The notes: generated by a model from the sequence alone, not told the origin. Shown: positions 54,309 to 63,332, counted from the stretch's first letter. The stretch is 64,000 nucleotides of DNA from Bifidobacterium eulemuris (GCF_014898155.1 NZ_CP062938.1:2232001-2296000), one strand, 5' to 3'. Numbers and translations are program-made.

Positions 54309-56270
54309 CTACTGCTTCTTATTGACGATGAGTGTGTCGAGGAAGTCGAGCACGGTGTCGATGGCCCGGTCCTCGCGGGCGCGGTCCTCGGCGCTCTGCT
54401 CCGGTTCGTCGCTCTCCTGCGAGGTGGACGACTCCTTGGCCTTGCGGAGGATCTCCAAGGCGGCTTCGGCTTCGGCCAAGCGTTCCACGTCGATCGAAAT
54501 CGTGGCGGCGTCCACCACGTTCTCGTCCACCTCCATGGTGGAGGAATCGTCGTTAGACCGCTCGGTCCCGTGATGCAGTTTCGGTTCGACGATCGCCGCA
54601 TTCACCGTATGCGCCACACGCTCGGCATGCCAGCGCTCCTCTTCGGCCAGGCGTGCCGTCTCCCTCGCATTGGCCCATTCGGCCGCCTGATTTTCCAATT
54701 CGAACAGCTGCTTATGCGCGCGGACGCGCTCGCGTTCGGCCTGCTCGATCACACCCATCGCCTGCATGCGTTCGTTCTCCACACGCGCCAGCGTGATCTC
54801 CGCCCAACGGATCTGCGCGCCGGCGGACGCCAACGCCATGCGGGCCGAAGCCATGGGCGTGCGCGGCTGCCAATCGTATTCGATATCCTCCAACATGCGG
54901 TCCATCGTCTCCGGAACCAATGTGATCACGCCGATCAGGCAGATCAGGTTGCAGATGGCGAACAGGAAGAACGTGCCCCTGCCTCCCCAACGTTCGAACA
55001 TCAGCGGCGTGAACTGGCCGATGGCCCAATTCGTGGCCAGCAGGAACGCCGTGCAGATGCCGGTGGCGCGCCCGCGCAGGAATGTGGGGAACAATTCGGG
55101 AATCATGATCCACGGAATCGGCCCCATCGAGAACGCGAACGACGCGGTGAACAGCATCACGGCCACCAGCGTGAGCGTCTGGTCGCCGATCAGATACGCG
55201 TAGCTGATCAGCAGCGCGAATACGGCCATCAGAGCCGAACCGATCGCCATCAGGCGTTTGCGTCCCACCGCGTCGATCAGATACATGCCGATCACGGTGA
55301 ACACCAGCTCCACACCGCCCACGCAGGAGGCCGCCAAAAACTCGGTGTTGTCGCCGAAGCCCAGATGTTTGAACATCGTCGGACCATAGTAGGAGATCGC
55401 GTTCATGCCGACGAGCTGGTTGCCGATCGCCAGAAAAATGCCGATTCCCAACGCCTTGCGCAGGCCGGGGCGGAACAGGTCGAGGAAGGAGGCGTTGAGC
55501 TCGCGCTCACGCACCACCGACTCGTGGATGACCTCCACCTGCTCGCGGGCGCGCGTGGTGCCGAGAATATGCTCCAGCACTTGGAAACCCTCATCCTCAC
55601 GGCCCTGCTGGATTAGGAAGCGCGGGGATTCCGGCACGACCAGCATCGCGATGAAGAACACGGCCGCCGGCACCGCGCCGAGGCCCAGCATCCAACGCCA
55701 GCCCCACTCCACATTCCAAAACAGGGAGCCGTTCTCGGCGATGAAATAGTTGATCACATTCGTCAGGAAGATGCCGCAGATGGCCAACAGCTGGAACGAG
55801 AACGCCAGTGTTCCGCGAATGCTGGTGGGGGCCGACTCCGTGATGTAGGTCACCGCCAACGCGGTCGCCAAACCGATGCCCACGCCGCCGACGATGCGCG
55901 CGATGATGAGATCGAACGGCGAGAACGTGAACGCGCTCCACAACGCCGCCACGAAGAAGAAGGCCGCGCCGGCCAGCAGGATGCGGCGTCGGCCGAACCT
56001 ATCGGACAGGAAACCCGCCATCGCCGCGCCGAACACGCCGCCGATCATAATCGACGAGATCACCAGTCCCTGCAGCATGGTGGACAGGTGATAACGGTGC
56101 TGCAGAAAATCAATCGCGCCGGAGATCGACACAGTGTCGTATCCGTAGAGCAGACCGGCCAGACCGGCGCTGAGCGCCAGGCCAAACGTATACCGACCGG
56201 TGCCACGCGGCTGCACGCGATTGCCCAACGGGTTGCTGTGTTTCGAAACCGCCTGAAACAGTCCCGCCAT
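54309..56270 (-). CDS. MFS sugar porter with long coiled-coil tail
   Basis: A 653-residue transporter of the sugar porter (SP) family. The N-terminal half shows GLLYGYDTVSISGAIDFL and DRFGRRRILLAGA; the centre has VVPESPRFLIQQGREDEGF; the second half has DAVGRKRLMAIG and LVPETMDRMLEDIEYDW, which closes the 12-helix core near residue 455. A further 195 residues follow, rich in Ala/Glu/Arg (ENERMQAMGVIEQAERERVR), predicted as a cytoplasmic coiled coil. The SP family usually ends within 20-30 residues of PETM. Start at 56270 has AGGAAGAG upstream. Substrate not evident; divergent from an aldo/keto reductase. Confidence 0.85.
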   Translation of the reverse strand: MAGLFQAVSKHSNPLGNRVQPRGTGRYTFGLALSAGLAGLLYGYDTVSISGAIDFLQHRYHLSTMLQGLVISSIMIGGVFGAAMAGFLSDRFGRRRILLAGAAFFFVAALWSAFTFSPFDLIIARIVGGVGIGLATALAVTYITESAPTSIRGTLAFSFQLLAICGIFLTNVINYFIAENGSLFWNVEWGWRWMLGLGAVPAAVFFIAMLVVPESPRFLIQQGREDEGFQVLEHILGTTRAREQVEVIHESVVRERELNASFLDLFRPGLRKALGIGIFLAIGNQLVGMNAISYYGPTMFKHLGFGDNTEFLAASCVGGVELVFTVIGMYLIDAVGRKRLMAIGSALMAVFALLISYAYLIGDQTLTLVAVMLFTASFAFSMGPIPWIMIPELFPTFLRGRATGICTAFLLATNWAIGQFTPLMFERWGGRGTFFLFAICNLICLIGVITLVPETMDRMLEDIEYDWQPRTPMASARMALASAGAQIRWAEITLARVENERMQAMGVIEQAERERVRAHKQLFELENQAAEWANARETARLAEEERWHAERVAHTVNAAIVEPKLHHGTERSNDDSSTMEVDENVVDAATISIDVERLAEAEAALEILRKAKESSTSQESDEPEQSAEDRAREDRAIDTVLDFLDTLIVNKKQ

Positions 56271-56354
56271 CGCTCTTCCTCTCAAACGCTCAACGGGGAA
56301 CATGACCATCCTAGCCGTTTCGGACGGGTTCGTCACGCGGCGTCTTATCGTATG

Positions 56355-56372
56355 TTGCCGAATATTCGGCAA
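56355..56372. promoter_or_regulatory. 18-bp perfect palindrome, candidate operator
   Basis: TTGCCGAATATTCGGCAA in the 346-bp divergent region between the sugar porter and the aldo/keto reductase. Perfect two-fold symmetry suggests a homodimeric regulator; none is encoded next to it. Confidence 0.6.
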
Positions 56373-56414
56373 GCGAAACGGATATCGGCCGCGCGGGGCA
56401 GGGGAGAGAGGGCG

Positions 56415-56556
56415 GGCAGCCGCGCACGGGCGGGGCCGAGGTCCGGACTGCGTGAGTCCGGACGGGGCCGTGGCAGGCGGCCGTGCGCGGGCGGGTGCGA
56501 GACCAGGTGGGTATGCCGGCGATACTGCGCAGACAGGCGGCCGCGCGTGGGCGGGT
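56415..56556 (+). repeat. Three 21-bp direct repeats, 60-61 bp apart
   Basis: GGCAGCCGCGCACGGGCGGG (56415), GGCGGCCGTGCGCGGGCGGG (56476) and GGCGGCCGCGCGTGGGCGGG (56536), each one base longer than shown. Spacings are 61 and 60 bp. Between copies 1 and 2 lies a hairpin TCCGGACT-GCGTG-AGTCCGGA. Located upstream of the aldo/keto reductase start at 56617. Confidence 0.85.
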
Positions 56557-56616
56557 CGAAGGCGTGCGCATATCGCGTGCGGGACGTACTCTGAACACAG
56601 CATCGAAGGAGGAACC

Positions 56617-57492
56617 ATGACCGACGACCAGACCGCAGCGACCGCCCCCGCCATCCCGTCCATCGAGCTCTCCGACGGCAATCGGATCCCACAGATCGGC
56701 CTTGGCGTGTTGCGCATCGACGACGAAGGCGTGGTGCCCGTCATCGAGAGCGCTTTGGAAGCCGGCTACCGGCATATCGACGGCGCCGCCGGATACAACA
56801 ACGAGGCCGGCGTGGGCCGCGCGCTCGCCTCCACCGGCTACAACGCCGGCGAAGCCCGACGGAGCCTGTGGGTCACCACCAAGCTGCGCGACTCGCAGCA
56901 GGGCTACGATTCGGCCCTCAAAGCCTTCGACGACTCCCTGAGCCTGCTGCGGCTCGACTACGTGGATATGTACATGCTGCATTGGCCCACCCCCTTCGAC
57001 TGGCGCAGCGGCGAAACATGGAAGGCTTTCGCGCGCCTGCGTGAGGAAGGCCGCGTGCGCACGCTTGGCGTATGCAACTTCCTGCCCGAACATCTTGAAC
57101 GCCTGCATGATGAGACCGGCGAATGGCCCACCGTGAACCAGATTGAACTGCATCCCACCTGGCAGCAGCGCAGCGTGGTCGCCTTCTGCAAGGAGCACGG
57201 CATCGCGGTGGAGGCGTATTCCCCGATGGCCCGCGGCGCGGATCTGGCGGCCGGCGACGGCGCGATCGAACGCATCGCCGAAGCGCACGGCGTCTCCCCG
57301 GCACAGGTGATTCTGCGCTGGCATGTGGAGAACGGCACGATCATCATCCCCAAATCCGTGCACGCCGAACGACAGCGTGAGAACCTCGACTTGTTCTCCT
57401 TCGCGCTCACCGCCGACGAGCACGCCGCGATCGACGCGCTCGACGGACCCACCCGCGCCGGCCACGACCCGCTCACCTTCACCTATGCGTGA
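56617..57492 (+). CDS. Aldo/keto reductase
   Basis: NADPH-dependent carbonyl reductase of the AKR5-like group (2,5-diketo-gluconate reductase type). The 291-residue TIM barrel has YRHIDGAAGYNNEAGVGRAL with catalytic Asp and Tyr, LWVTTKLRDSQQGYDSAL with catalytic Lys, DYVDMYMLHWP with His, VNQIELHPTWQQ, and the cofactor signature IIIPKSVHAERQRENLDLF. Complete tetrad and normal length. GGAGGAACC lies directly before ATG 56617. Divergent from the sugar porter; a joint role in sugar or polyol use is possible but unproven. Confidence 0.93.
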   Translation: MTDDQTAATAPAIPSIELSDGNRIPQIGLGVLRIDDEGVVPVIESALEAGYRHIDGAAGYNNEAGVGRALASTGYNAGEARRSLWVTTKLRDSQQGYDSALKAFDDSLSLLRLDYVDMYMLHWPTPFDWRSGETWKAFARLREEGRVRTLGVCNFLPEHLERLHDETGEWPTVNQIELHPTWQQRSVVAFCKEHGIAVEAYSPMARGADLAAGDGAIERIAEAHGVSPAQVILRWHVENGTIIIPKSVHAERQRENLDLFSFALTADEHAAIDALDGPTRAGHDPLTFTYA

Positions 57493-57630
57493 CGACGAAT
57501 GCGCCACACGGTGGGGCGTCATGTGGTGGGTACGCCCATGCGACGGACGCGTCATGAGGAGGCGTGCGTCAGATGATGCTGTCGGACAGTCCTGGGTTCG
57601 GGTGTGCCATGCAGTGGATGTGGAGGCATG

Positions 57631-58371
57631 ATGGCGCGTAGAACGCATTTCAGGAAGCGTCGTTTCAACGCGTCGAATCCTTTGGAACGCGTGCTGATCC
57701 TGCTGGTGATTGCCGCGATGGCAGGCGTCAGCATCGGTCTGGGACTGCCGATGTTCAGCCCTACCGTGTCCAAAATCACCGGCGGATATACGGCCACCGG
57801 CGATGCCGCTGACACGCTCGCCACGCTCACCGTGGATGACGATCCCGACTCGTCCGGCTACGACCGCGATCTGTTCGGCTTCCGTGAAACCGACGACGAC
57901 GGCAACGGCTGCGACGTGCGTGAGGATGTGCTGGCGCGCGATCTGACCGACGTGGTCTACACGTATCCGGGCGGTTGCCAGGTGCAGTCCGGCACGCTTG
58001 ACGACCCTTACACCGGCGAAATGATCCAGTTTGTGCGCGGCGTCGACACAAGCGCGCTGGTGCAGATCGACCATGTGGTGGCCTTGGCGAACGCGTGGCA
58101 GTCCGGCGCACGCGATTGGACCACCGCCGAACGGTATCGTTTCGGCAACGATCCATACAACCTGCTGCCGGTGGACGGCGCCGCCAACCAGGATAAGGGC
58201 TCCGCGTCGGCCGCCTACTGGCTGCCGACGAACGGCGATTACCGCTGCTCGTACGTGGCCCGCCAGATCGGCGTCAAAGCCAAATACCAGCTCACCGTCA
58301 CCTCCAAGGAGAAGGACGCCATGCTCGCCGTGCTCCACTCCTGCCCCGGCCAGCCCGTTCCCGAATCCTGA
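57631..58371 (+). CDS. Membrane-anchored HNH endonuclease-family protein (DUF1524-like)
   Basis: A 246-residue protein with a basic N-terminus, one membrane segment (VLILLVIAAMAGVSIGLGL, about 20-40) and an extracellular domain. The nuclease-like core reads NGCDVREDVLARDL, then VQIDHVVALANAWQSGA with the Asp-His pair, FGNDPYNLLPVDGAANQDKGSASAAYWLP and a late RCSYVARQIGVKAKYQL. This is the DUF1524/HNH arrangement related to the GmrSD C-terminal domain. It is a single secreted or surface nuclease candidate with no restriction partner nearby. GGAGGC precedes ATG 57631; ATG 57628 is an alternative. Confidence 0.83.
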   Translation: MARRTHFRKRRFNASNPLERVLILLVIAAMAGVSIGLGLPMFSPTVSKITGGYTATGDAADTLATLTVDDDPDSSGYDRDLFGFRETDDDGNGCDVREDVLARDLTDVVYTYPGGCQVQSGTLDDPYTGEMIQFVRGVDTSALVQIDHVVALANAWQSGARDWTTAERYRFGNDPYNLLPVDGAANQDKGSASAAYWLPTNGDYRCSYVARQIGVKAKYQLTVTSKEKDAMLAVLHSCPGQPVPES

Positions 58372-58691
58372 AGCGCTGTCTCCTATTGGAGCCAGCGCTT
58401 TGCTCGCCAGCGATTCGATGTCCGGAGGGGGTTCGTTTGGCTCTGTCTTGTTATTTCTATCCGTGCGTTCTCCATGCGGAGAATAACTCGTCAGAGTCGC
58501 CCACCCACGCGTTTCGTAAATTTCGGTTGTGCCCGCAACCGCTATTCCTCAAACTCTCATAACCCGTATTTTCCCAAATCTTGCAGACGTCGTTTTCTGA
58601 ATCCTGCCCATGGAGTTCGGATCTTGTCTGTGAGGTTCGCTCCCCCTGCTCGTCAGCTTTGCCCTTTTGGCGTTGCGCACGCAGTGATATC
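58372..58691 (+). other. Gene-free gap after the HNH gene
   Basis: 320 bp with no protein-like frame and lower GC than its surroundings. Apart from short dyads near 58466-58485 I see nothing definite; a 105-bp repeat element follows. Confidence 0.35.
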
Positions 58692-58796
58692 GAGTTTGGT
58701 GTGTCCGGCTTCGAAGAGGTGCGTGGGTAAAACGTTTGATTCTCGAGTTTGGTGTGGGGAAAACGCCTTCTCTCCCAATTCGGACACACCAAACCC
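58692..58796. repeat. 105-bp GAGTTTGGTGTGT element, copy 3
   Basis: GAGTTTGGTGTGTC at 58692, GAGTTTGGTGTG at 58745 (53 bp later) and the inverted GACACACCAAACCC ending at 58796; AAAACGTTTGATT precedes the second motif. Length and spacing equal the other two copies. Confidence 0.9.
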
Positions 58797-58838
58797 GAAC
58801 CCCGTCCTGTCGGAGGGCGAGGAGAGCGGGGAAGTGGG

Positions 58839-60491
58839 TTATTTGCCGCGGTGCGCTTCGTGTTGGGCGCGGGCGCGGGCCAAGGCGCGCTGGGTCACGT
58901 CGCGCGTCGAACCGGCACCGTCGCCCTTGACGCCGAACAGCACAAGCGCCACCATGCACAACACCAGAAAAGCGCTGATGCGCAGCGCCCATTGCACTCC
59001 GAAGATGTTCGCGGCCGCATAGGTTTCCGCTCCGCCACCCAGCGCCGCATGACGCATGTCGGTGAACGTCTCCATAAGAATCACCAGCACGGGCGCGCCC
59101 ACGGCACCCGCGATCTGCCTCGCCGTATTGGTCACGGCCGACCCTGCCGACACCTCCGAAGGCTCCAGGCAGTTCAACGACCATGTGGTGATGGGCATCA
59201 GCACGAAGCCCATGCCGATCTGCCGCACGAACTGCCAGATCGACACCCACCAGATTCACGAATCCGCGCTGATGGTGCTCATCATGGCGGTTCCGAACAG
59301 CAAGGTGATCGACCCGATCAGCGCCACTGGTCGCGCGCCGAGACGGTCGAGCGTTTTGCCGCCGAGAAACTGTGAGATGGCCTGTCCGAGTGCGCCGGGC
59401 AGCATGATAAGGCCGCTCATGGTAGCCGAATATCCTCGGTCGTCTTGAATGTACAGCGGCATGATCACCATAATCGAACTGAACGCGAAAAACGACAGCG
59501 ACGCGCATAGCGTGCCGATGGTGAACGATCGGTTCTTGAGCACGCCCAGATCCAACAGGGGCGGCTGAGTGGCTTTGGCCCGCGCGATGGCTTCGGCGCT
59601 GGGCGCCGTGCCCTCGCCGGCGGCGACGCCCATTTTGGCTCGCGCCACGAACTGTGCCGCCTCCTTGAAACGCCGTGCCCCACGCACCTGTCGCATCACG
59701 AACCATACGATGCCGCCCAACCCGATGATCATGGGCACCCACACCATCGGATGCGTGAACGCATAGGATTCGATGTTCGTGAATCCGAACATCAGCCCGC
59801 CGAATCCGAAAATCGACAGGCCCACGGAGAAGAAGTCCGCTTTGGCATCCTTATCGTTCGCGCCGAAGTTGCGCAGCCAGAGCGCGGCCACAATCAAGGA
59901 AATGGCGCCGATAACGGTGAGCGTCAGGAAGATGGAGCGCCAACCGTTCATGTCGGTCTGCCATCCGCCGATGGTCGGTCCGATGGCGGGTGCCACGCTC
60001 ATGGCCATGCCGACCGTGCCCATGGCCATGCCGCGCCGCGACAGCGGATAGATGGAGAAGACGGTGATCTGCAGAACCGGCCACATCACGCCGGTGCCGA
60101 CCGCCTCGAGCAGTCGCCCGAGCAGCACCAGCACGAAGGACGATCCGAGCCACGCCAGCAGCGATCCGATGGTGAACACCGCCATGGACGCGATGACGAT
60201 CTGGCGTGTGGAGAACCGCCGGGTGAGGAACGCGGTCAGCGGCACCATCACGCCCATCACGAGCTGGAAGATGGAGGTGAGCCATTGCCCGGTGGTCACG
60301 GAGATGCCGAATTCGGAGACGATGGTTGGCAGGGCGGCGCTCAACTGCAATTGCGTGAAATTGCCGACAAAGGTGATGAAGGTCAATATGGCGATGGAGA
60401 TGAAGGCGGCCCTTGTGAGGTGTCCGTTCTTATACGAGTCCTCTTGGGTCAGCACTGCGTTACGGCGTGTTGTGCTTACGGCTCCGGCCAT
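58839..60491 (-). pseudogene. DHA2-type MFS efflux pump with in-frame stop
   Basis: A drug:H+ antiporter of the 14-helix EmrB/QacA type. The N-terminal frame (from 60491) begins with a polar tail and AAFISIAILTFITFVGNFTQ, and has LLGRLLEAVGTGVMWPVLQ and GPTIGGWQTDMNGWR. After about 411 residues it meets a TGA at 59258-59256, in TISADS-stop-IWWVSIWQ. The same frame continues without a shift as QIGMGFVLMPITTWSLNCL to a natural stop at 58839. Intact length would be about 550 residues. One base change (for example CGA or TGG to TGA) explains it. The truncated 411-residue product lacks the last three or four helices, so loss of function is likely unless the stop is read through. Confidence 0.87.
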
Positions 60492-60569
60492 TCGTTCTGC
60501 ATCTTCTTCCTGCCGTCGGCGCGCCCTGTCTAGGCTTGCGGCGACGCGAACACTTTACGCCCACCTGTG

Positions 60570-60815
60570 CCCATCCGTTTGGTTCCGGTCCCGTCCGGTT
60601 TCCATCCGTTCCCGTCCGATCCTGTCTGATTGCGTCCGGTTCCGTTTTGATGGTTCCGTCTGGTTACGGTTCGTTCTGTCCGGTTCCGTTTGATTCCGGT
60701 CTGATTGCGCCTGGTCCGTTTCCGTCCCGTCGGTTTCCGTCCAATCCTGTCTGATTGCGTTTGGGCCCGGTCCGTTCCCATCCGGTTTCGGTCTGATTGC
60801 GCCTGGTCTGGTTAT
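60570..60815 (+). repeat. Degenerate short tandem repeat (TCCGGTTCCG / GTCTGATTGCG)
   Basis: About 245 bp built from variants of TCCGGTTCCGTC and GTCTGATTGCG, the latter occurring near 60624, 60699, 60748 and 60791. It is C/T-rich and purine-poor on the plus strand and has no protein-like translation. It lies upstream of the interrupted efflux gene and directly before the second dyad array. Confidence 0.75.
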
Positions 60816-60821
60816 GTTGGA

Positions 60822-61169
60822 GTGGATGCTTCGATAGCTACTGTCATGTCATCCACGCTCATATTCCCCCAGCGTGGATGGATTGTCAGTTACTGACCGT
60901 TCGTCCACGGTAGCGTCTGTGTCAGTGTGGATGGATTGATGGTTGCTGACTGTTCGTCCACGGTAACGCTCGTCAGTGTGGATGGGTTGTCAGTTAGTGA
61001 CCATTCATCCACGGTGACGGCCTCGTTAACGTGGACGGATTGACAGTTACTAGCCATTCATCCACGCTCACCACATTCACCATGGATGAGTCGACAGTAT
61101 GTAACAATTCATCCACGCTTACATGCCCCTCAGCGTGGATGAATCGTCAGCATACGCCGACCCTTCCAC
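60822..61169. repeat. Array of seven 35-bp dyads, 51-53 bp period (array B)
   Basis: Units start at 60822, 60874, 60927, 60978, 61031, 61082 and 61135, all exactly 35 bp. Outer arms are close to GTGGATGAAT / ATTCATCCAC with an inner CAGTTACTG in the best copies. Spacings are 52, 53, 51, 53, 51 and 53 bp; spacers are 16-18 bp and share GGTRRCG or GCTCA beginnings. The last unit (GAATCGTCAGCATACGC) matches the last unit of array A. Confidence 0.93.
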
Positions 61170-61655
61170 GCTGAGAACCAATCAAACGTCAACGGCTCTA
61201 CTTTCGCTTGAAAACCTATCAAATCGTAATTTGATGAAACGTGATTTGATATATGTCATTCATAGGCTGCATGGACGAAGTCGCCTTTATATGGCCGCGC
61301 GACCGGAATGCTCAAGTTGCAGCCCATGCCGTATTAGGACACCGTGCGATTTTCCCTGACTACAGCGCGCGGGATAAAGCTCCCGCAGCGTTTGAGTGGC
61401 CTATCGCTCCTTTGCACCGATTGCTTGCATACAAGAGACCCGTAAGCATGCAAATAACATACTTACGAGTAGGATACTTATAAGTATGCTATTTACAGAG
61501 TCGAGGGCGACTTATCTCCGGCTACGACACCACATATTTCATGTTCTTCAGCAAGGTTGAAGTCTCCGAAGCGACGCGAAGCAAATACGCGGGCAAAGTC
61601 GAATTCCTTTCGTCCCAAGACCTTTACCGCTAGCCGCCGCGCCCGCACGTCATGC
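61170..61655 (+). other. AT-richer gene-free stretch
   Basis: 486 bp with clearly lower GC than the rest. Contains CAAATC...GATTTG dyads near 61218-61253 and an inverted repeat around AAATAACATACTTA / TAAGTATGCTATTT at 61457-61495. I trust no reading frame here; the ATPase gene ends at 61656. Possibly foreign DNA. Confidence 0.45.
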
Positions 61656-63098
61656 TTATGCGTTCGATGCTGTGCCCGCGTCGCCGCCGAACATGATTTC
61701 GGCTGAGATGACGAGTAGATCGGCTTCATTCCTTTGCCGCGCGGTCTCGGCGAGCTCCTCGGTTTTGAGGAACAACGCATAGCTGCGCTCATTGAAACCG
61801 GCAATCAGGTGGGAGCGCGACCGTAGTGTGGCGATAGTATCCGCGACGTTCAGGCTGTTCTTCCATTTACATTCGCCGAGCAGGAGCCTCCCTTCACTGC
61901 GATTGGCAGCGATGACGTCGATATCGGCCTGTTCGCGCGTGCGCGGGTCTCCGCCCCACCATTTGCCGAATTCGGATGCGAGGAAAGGCAAGTCTCCTTC
62001 GCCGTTCGCACGCGTGATCCACTGTTGACATATCGTTTCAAACTGCTGTCCGACGTACGTGTCGAGAGCCGGCCCGAACACCGCCGTTCTGGCCGCCGTC
62101 TCGCCGGTGCCGTTTTCTATGCTTGCCATATGAGGCCCGACAAATCGGTGCCAGAATGCGAAGAAGGGGTCGCGGATCCGCCACAGCCCCTTACGGGATC
62201 GCGAAGGATCCTCTCCGAAAGGCACCTGTCGTTCGATGAGTCCAAGATCCTCCAAGACTTTGAGATATTTGCTGACCGCGCTGGCGGGGGAGACACCCGC
62301 TTGGTCCGCGATGACGTTTTGCCTGGTGGCTCCTGCTCCGATGGCGTTCATCACTGAGTTGTATACCGTTGGGTCTCGTAGCTCCTGTCTAAGGAGCATC
62401 AGGGGTTCTTCATACAGCAGTCCGCTGGTATCGAACATGAGTTCGGTGACGTTCTGTTCGAAGCTCAAATCGGGGCGGATCTGCTTGAGATAATACGGAG
62501 TGCCGCCAAACGTGGCGTAGTATCGCACTTTATCTTCGGTGGAGGCGAACTCCAGCATATGTGCGGCTTCAAAGGCGTTGAATGGTTTGAGGCGGATCTG
62601 CCCGGTTCGCCTGCCATACAGAGGACTTTTGTAGCCCAACACCTCGCTTTCCATGAAGCCTTCGTTGCTGCCGCATAACACCATCATGACGTTGGTGTCG
62701 TTGAAACCATGGTCGATGGCAATCTGCAGGGTGGAAGGCAGTGATTGCTCGCTCAGAGCCGCATAGGGGAATTCGTCGAAAACGAGGAGAATCCGTTCTC
62801 TTGGCTGTGCTTTGGCTTTTGCGATGACGTAATCGAACGCGTCGCCCCATGTCGAAAACTGCGGAGTGGCAGAGGGCTGATTGAAGAATGCGTTGATGAC
62901 GCGAGAGAAGTCCCGTAGATTGTTGGTCGAGGTTTGCTGGCTTGCGGTGAAGTACAGGGTCCGTTTGTTCTTCGAGAATTCGTCCAACAAGGCCGTTTTC
63001 CCCACACGCCGGCGCCCGAGGATCACCATCATTTGGAAGTTGTCACGTTCCCATTGACGTCTCAATGCCCTTAACTCGTGTTCGCGTCCCACAAACAT
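61656..63098 (-). CDS. AAA-type ATPase with DUF234-like C-terminus
   Basis: A 480-residue cytoplasmic protein of the group of archaeal-type P-loop ATPases. It begins [18 protein letters not shown], with Walker [18 protein letters not shown] (about 24-40) and Walker [15 protein letters not shown] (about 100-113). Next come a sensor region, a winged-helix segment ([31 protein letters not shown]) and a C-terminal domain with [24 protein letters not shown], a PD-(D/E)xK-like motif. Such proteins are common accessory genes of uncertain function, often horizontally acquired. GGAGG lies 6 bp before ATG 63098 and is inside a large palindrome. Confidence 0.85.
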   Translation of the reverse strand: MFVGREHELRALRRQWERDNFQMMVILGRRRVGKTALLDEFSKNKRTLYFTASQQTSTNNLRDFSRVINAFFNQPSATPQFSTWGDAFDYVIAKAKAQPRERILLVFDEFPYAALSEQSLPSTLQIAIDHGFNDTNVMMVLCGSNEGFMESEVLGYKSPLYGRRTGQIRLKPFNAFEAAHMLEFASTEDKVRYYATFGGTPYYLKQIRPDLSFEQNVTELMFDTSGLLYEEPLMLLRQELRDPTVYNSVMNAIGAGATRQNVIADQAGVSPASAVSKYLKVLEDLGLIERQVPFGEDPSRSRKGLWRIRDPFFAFWHRFVGPHMASIENGTGETAARTAVFGPALDTYVGQQFETICQQWITRANGEGDLPFLASEFGKWWGGDPRTREQADIDVIAANRSEGRLLLGECKWKNSLNVADTIATLRSRSHLIAGFNERSYALFLKTEELAETARQRNEADLLVISAEIMFGGDAGTASNA

Positions 63099-63101
63099 AT
63101 T

Positions 63102-63151
63102 TAGACCTCCGTGCGTATAATACTCATAAGTATTATACGCACGGAGGTCTA
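63102..63151. promoter_or_regulatory. 50-bp perfect palindrome over the ATPase promoter and RBS
   Basis: Two perfect 23-bp arms (63102-63124 and 63129-63151) around CATA. Each arm holds TATAAT (63116-63121 on plus; 63137-63132 on minus) and CGCACGGAGGTCT, so both strands carry a -10 box and a GGAGG followed closely by ATG. On the ATPase side a transcript starting upstream of the palindrome would fold its GGAGG into the stem. Confidence 0.85.
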
Positions 63152-63243
63152 ATGAGGAGCCTGCGATTTTTCCCCAATGCCTGTGCCTCCGCATCTCCGC
63201 ACCGAAATGCCCCTCAAAGAATCAGAGGCAAGCACGAGTCGCG

Positions 63244-63273
63244 AAAAGAAAAAGGCCGGGACTGTCCCCGGCC
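63244..63273 (-). terminator. Rho-independent terminator of the sugar transferase
   Basis: Minus strand: GGCCGGG-GACAGT-CCCGGCC followed by TTTTTCTTTT, about 60 bp past the transferase stop. Strong stem and T-run. Confidence 0.9.
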
Positions 63274-63332
63274 GAAAACCGAAATGAACAAACGAGAGAG
63301 CGTCGAAACGCCAATAGCCGCTCCGCCCGCGA

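Noticed and set aside
59256..60491. Two separate, intact genes for the DHA2 pump
   Set aside because: Both parts are in one frame with only a TGA between them, and the family protein spans the junction.
60822..61169. CRISPR array
   Set aside because: Repeats are degenerate and strongly dyadic, spacers are only 16-18 bp and partly conserved, and no cas genes are near.
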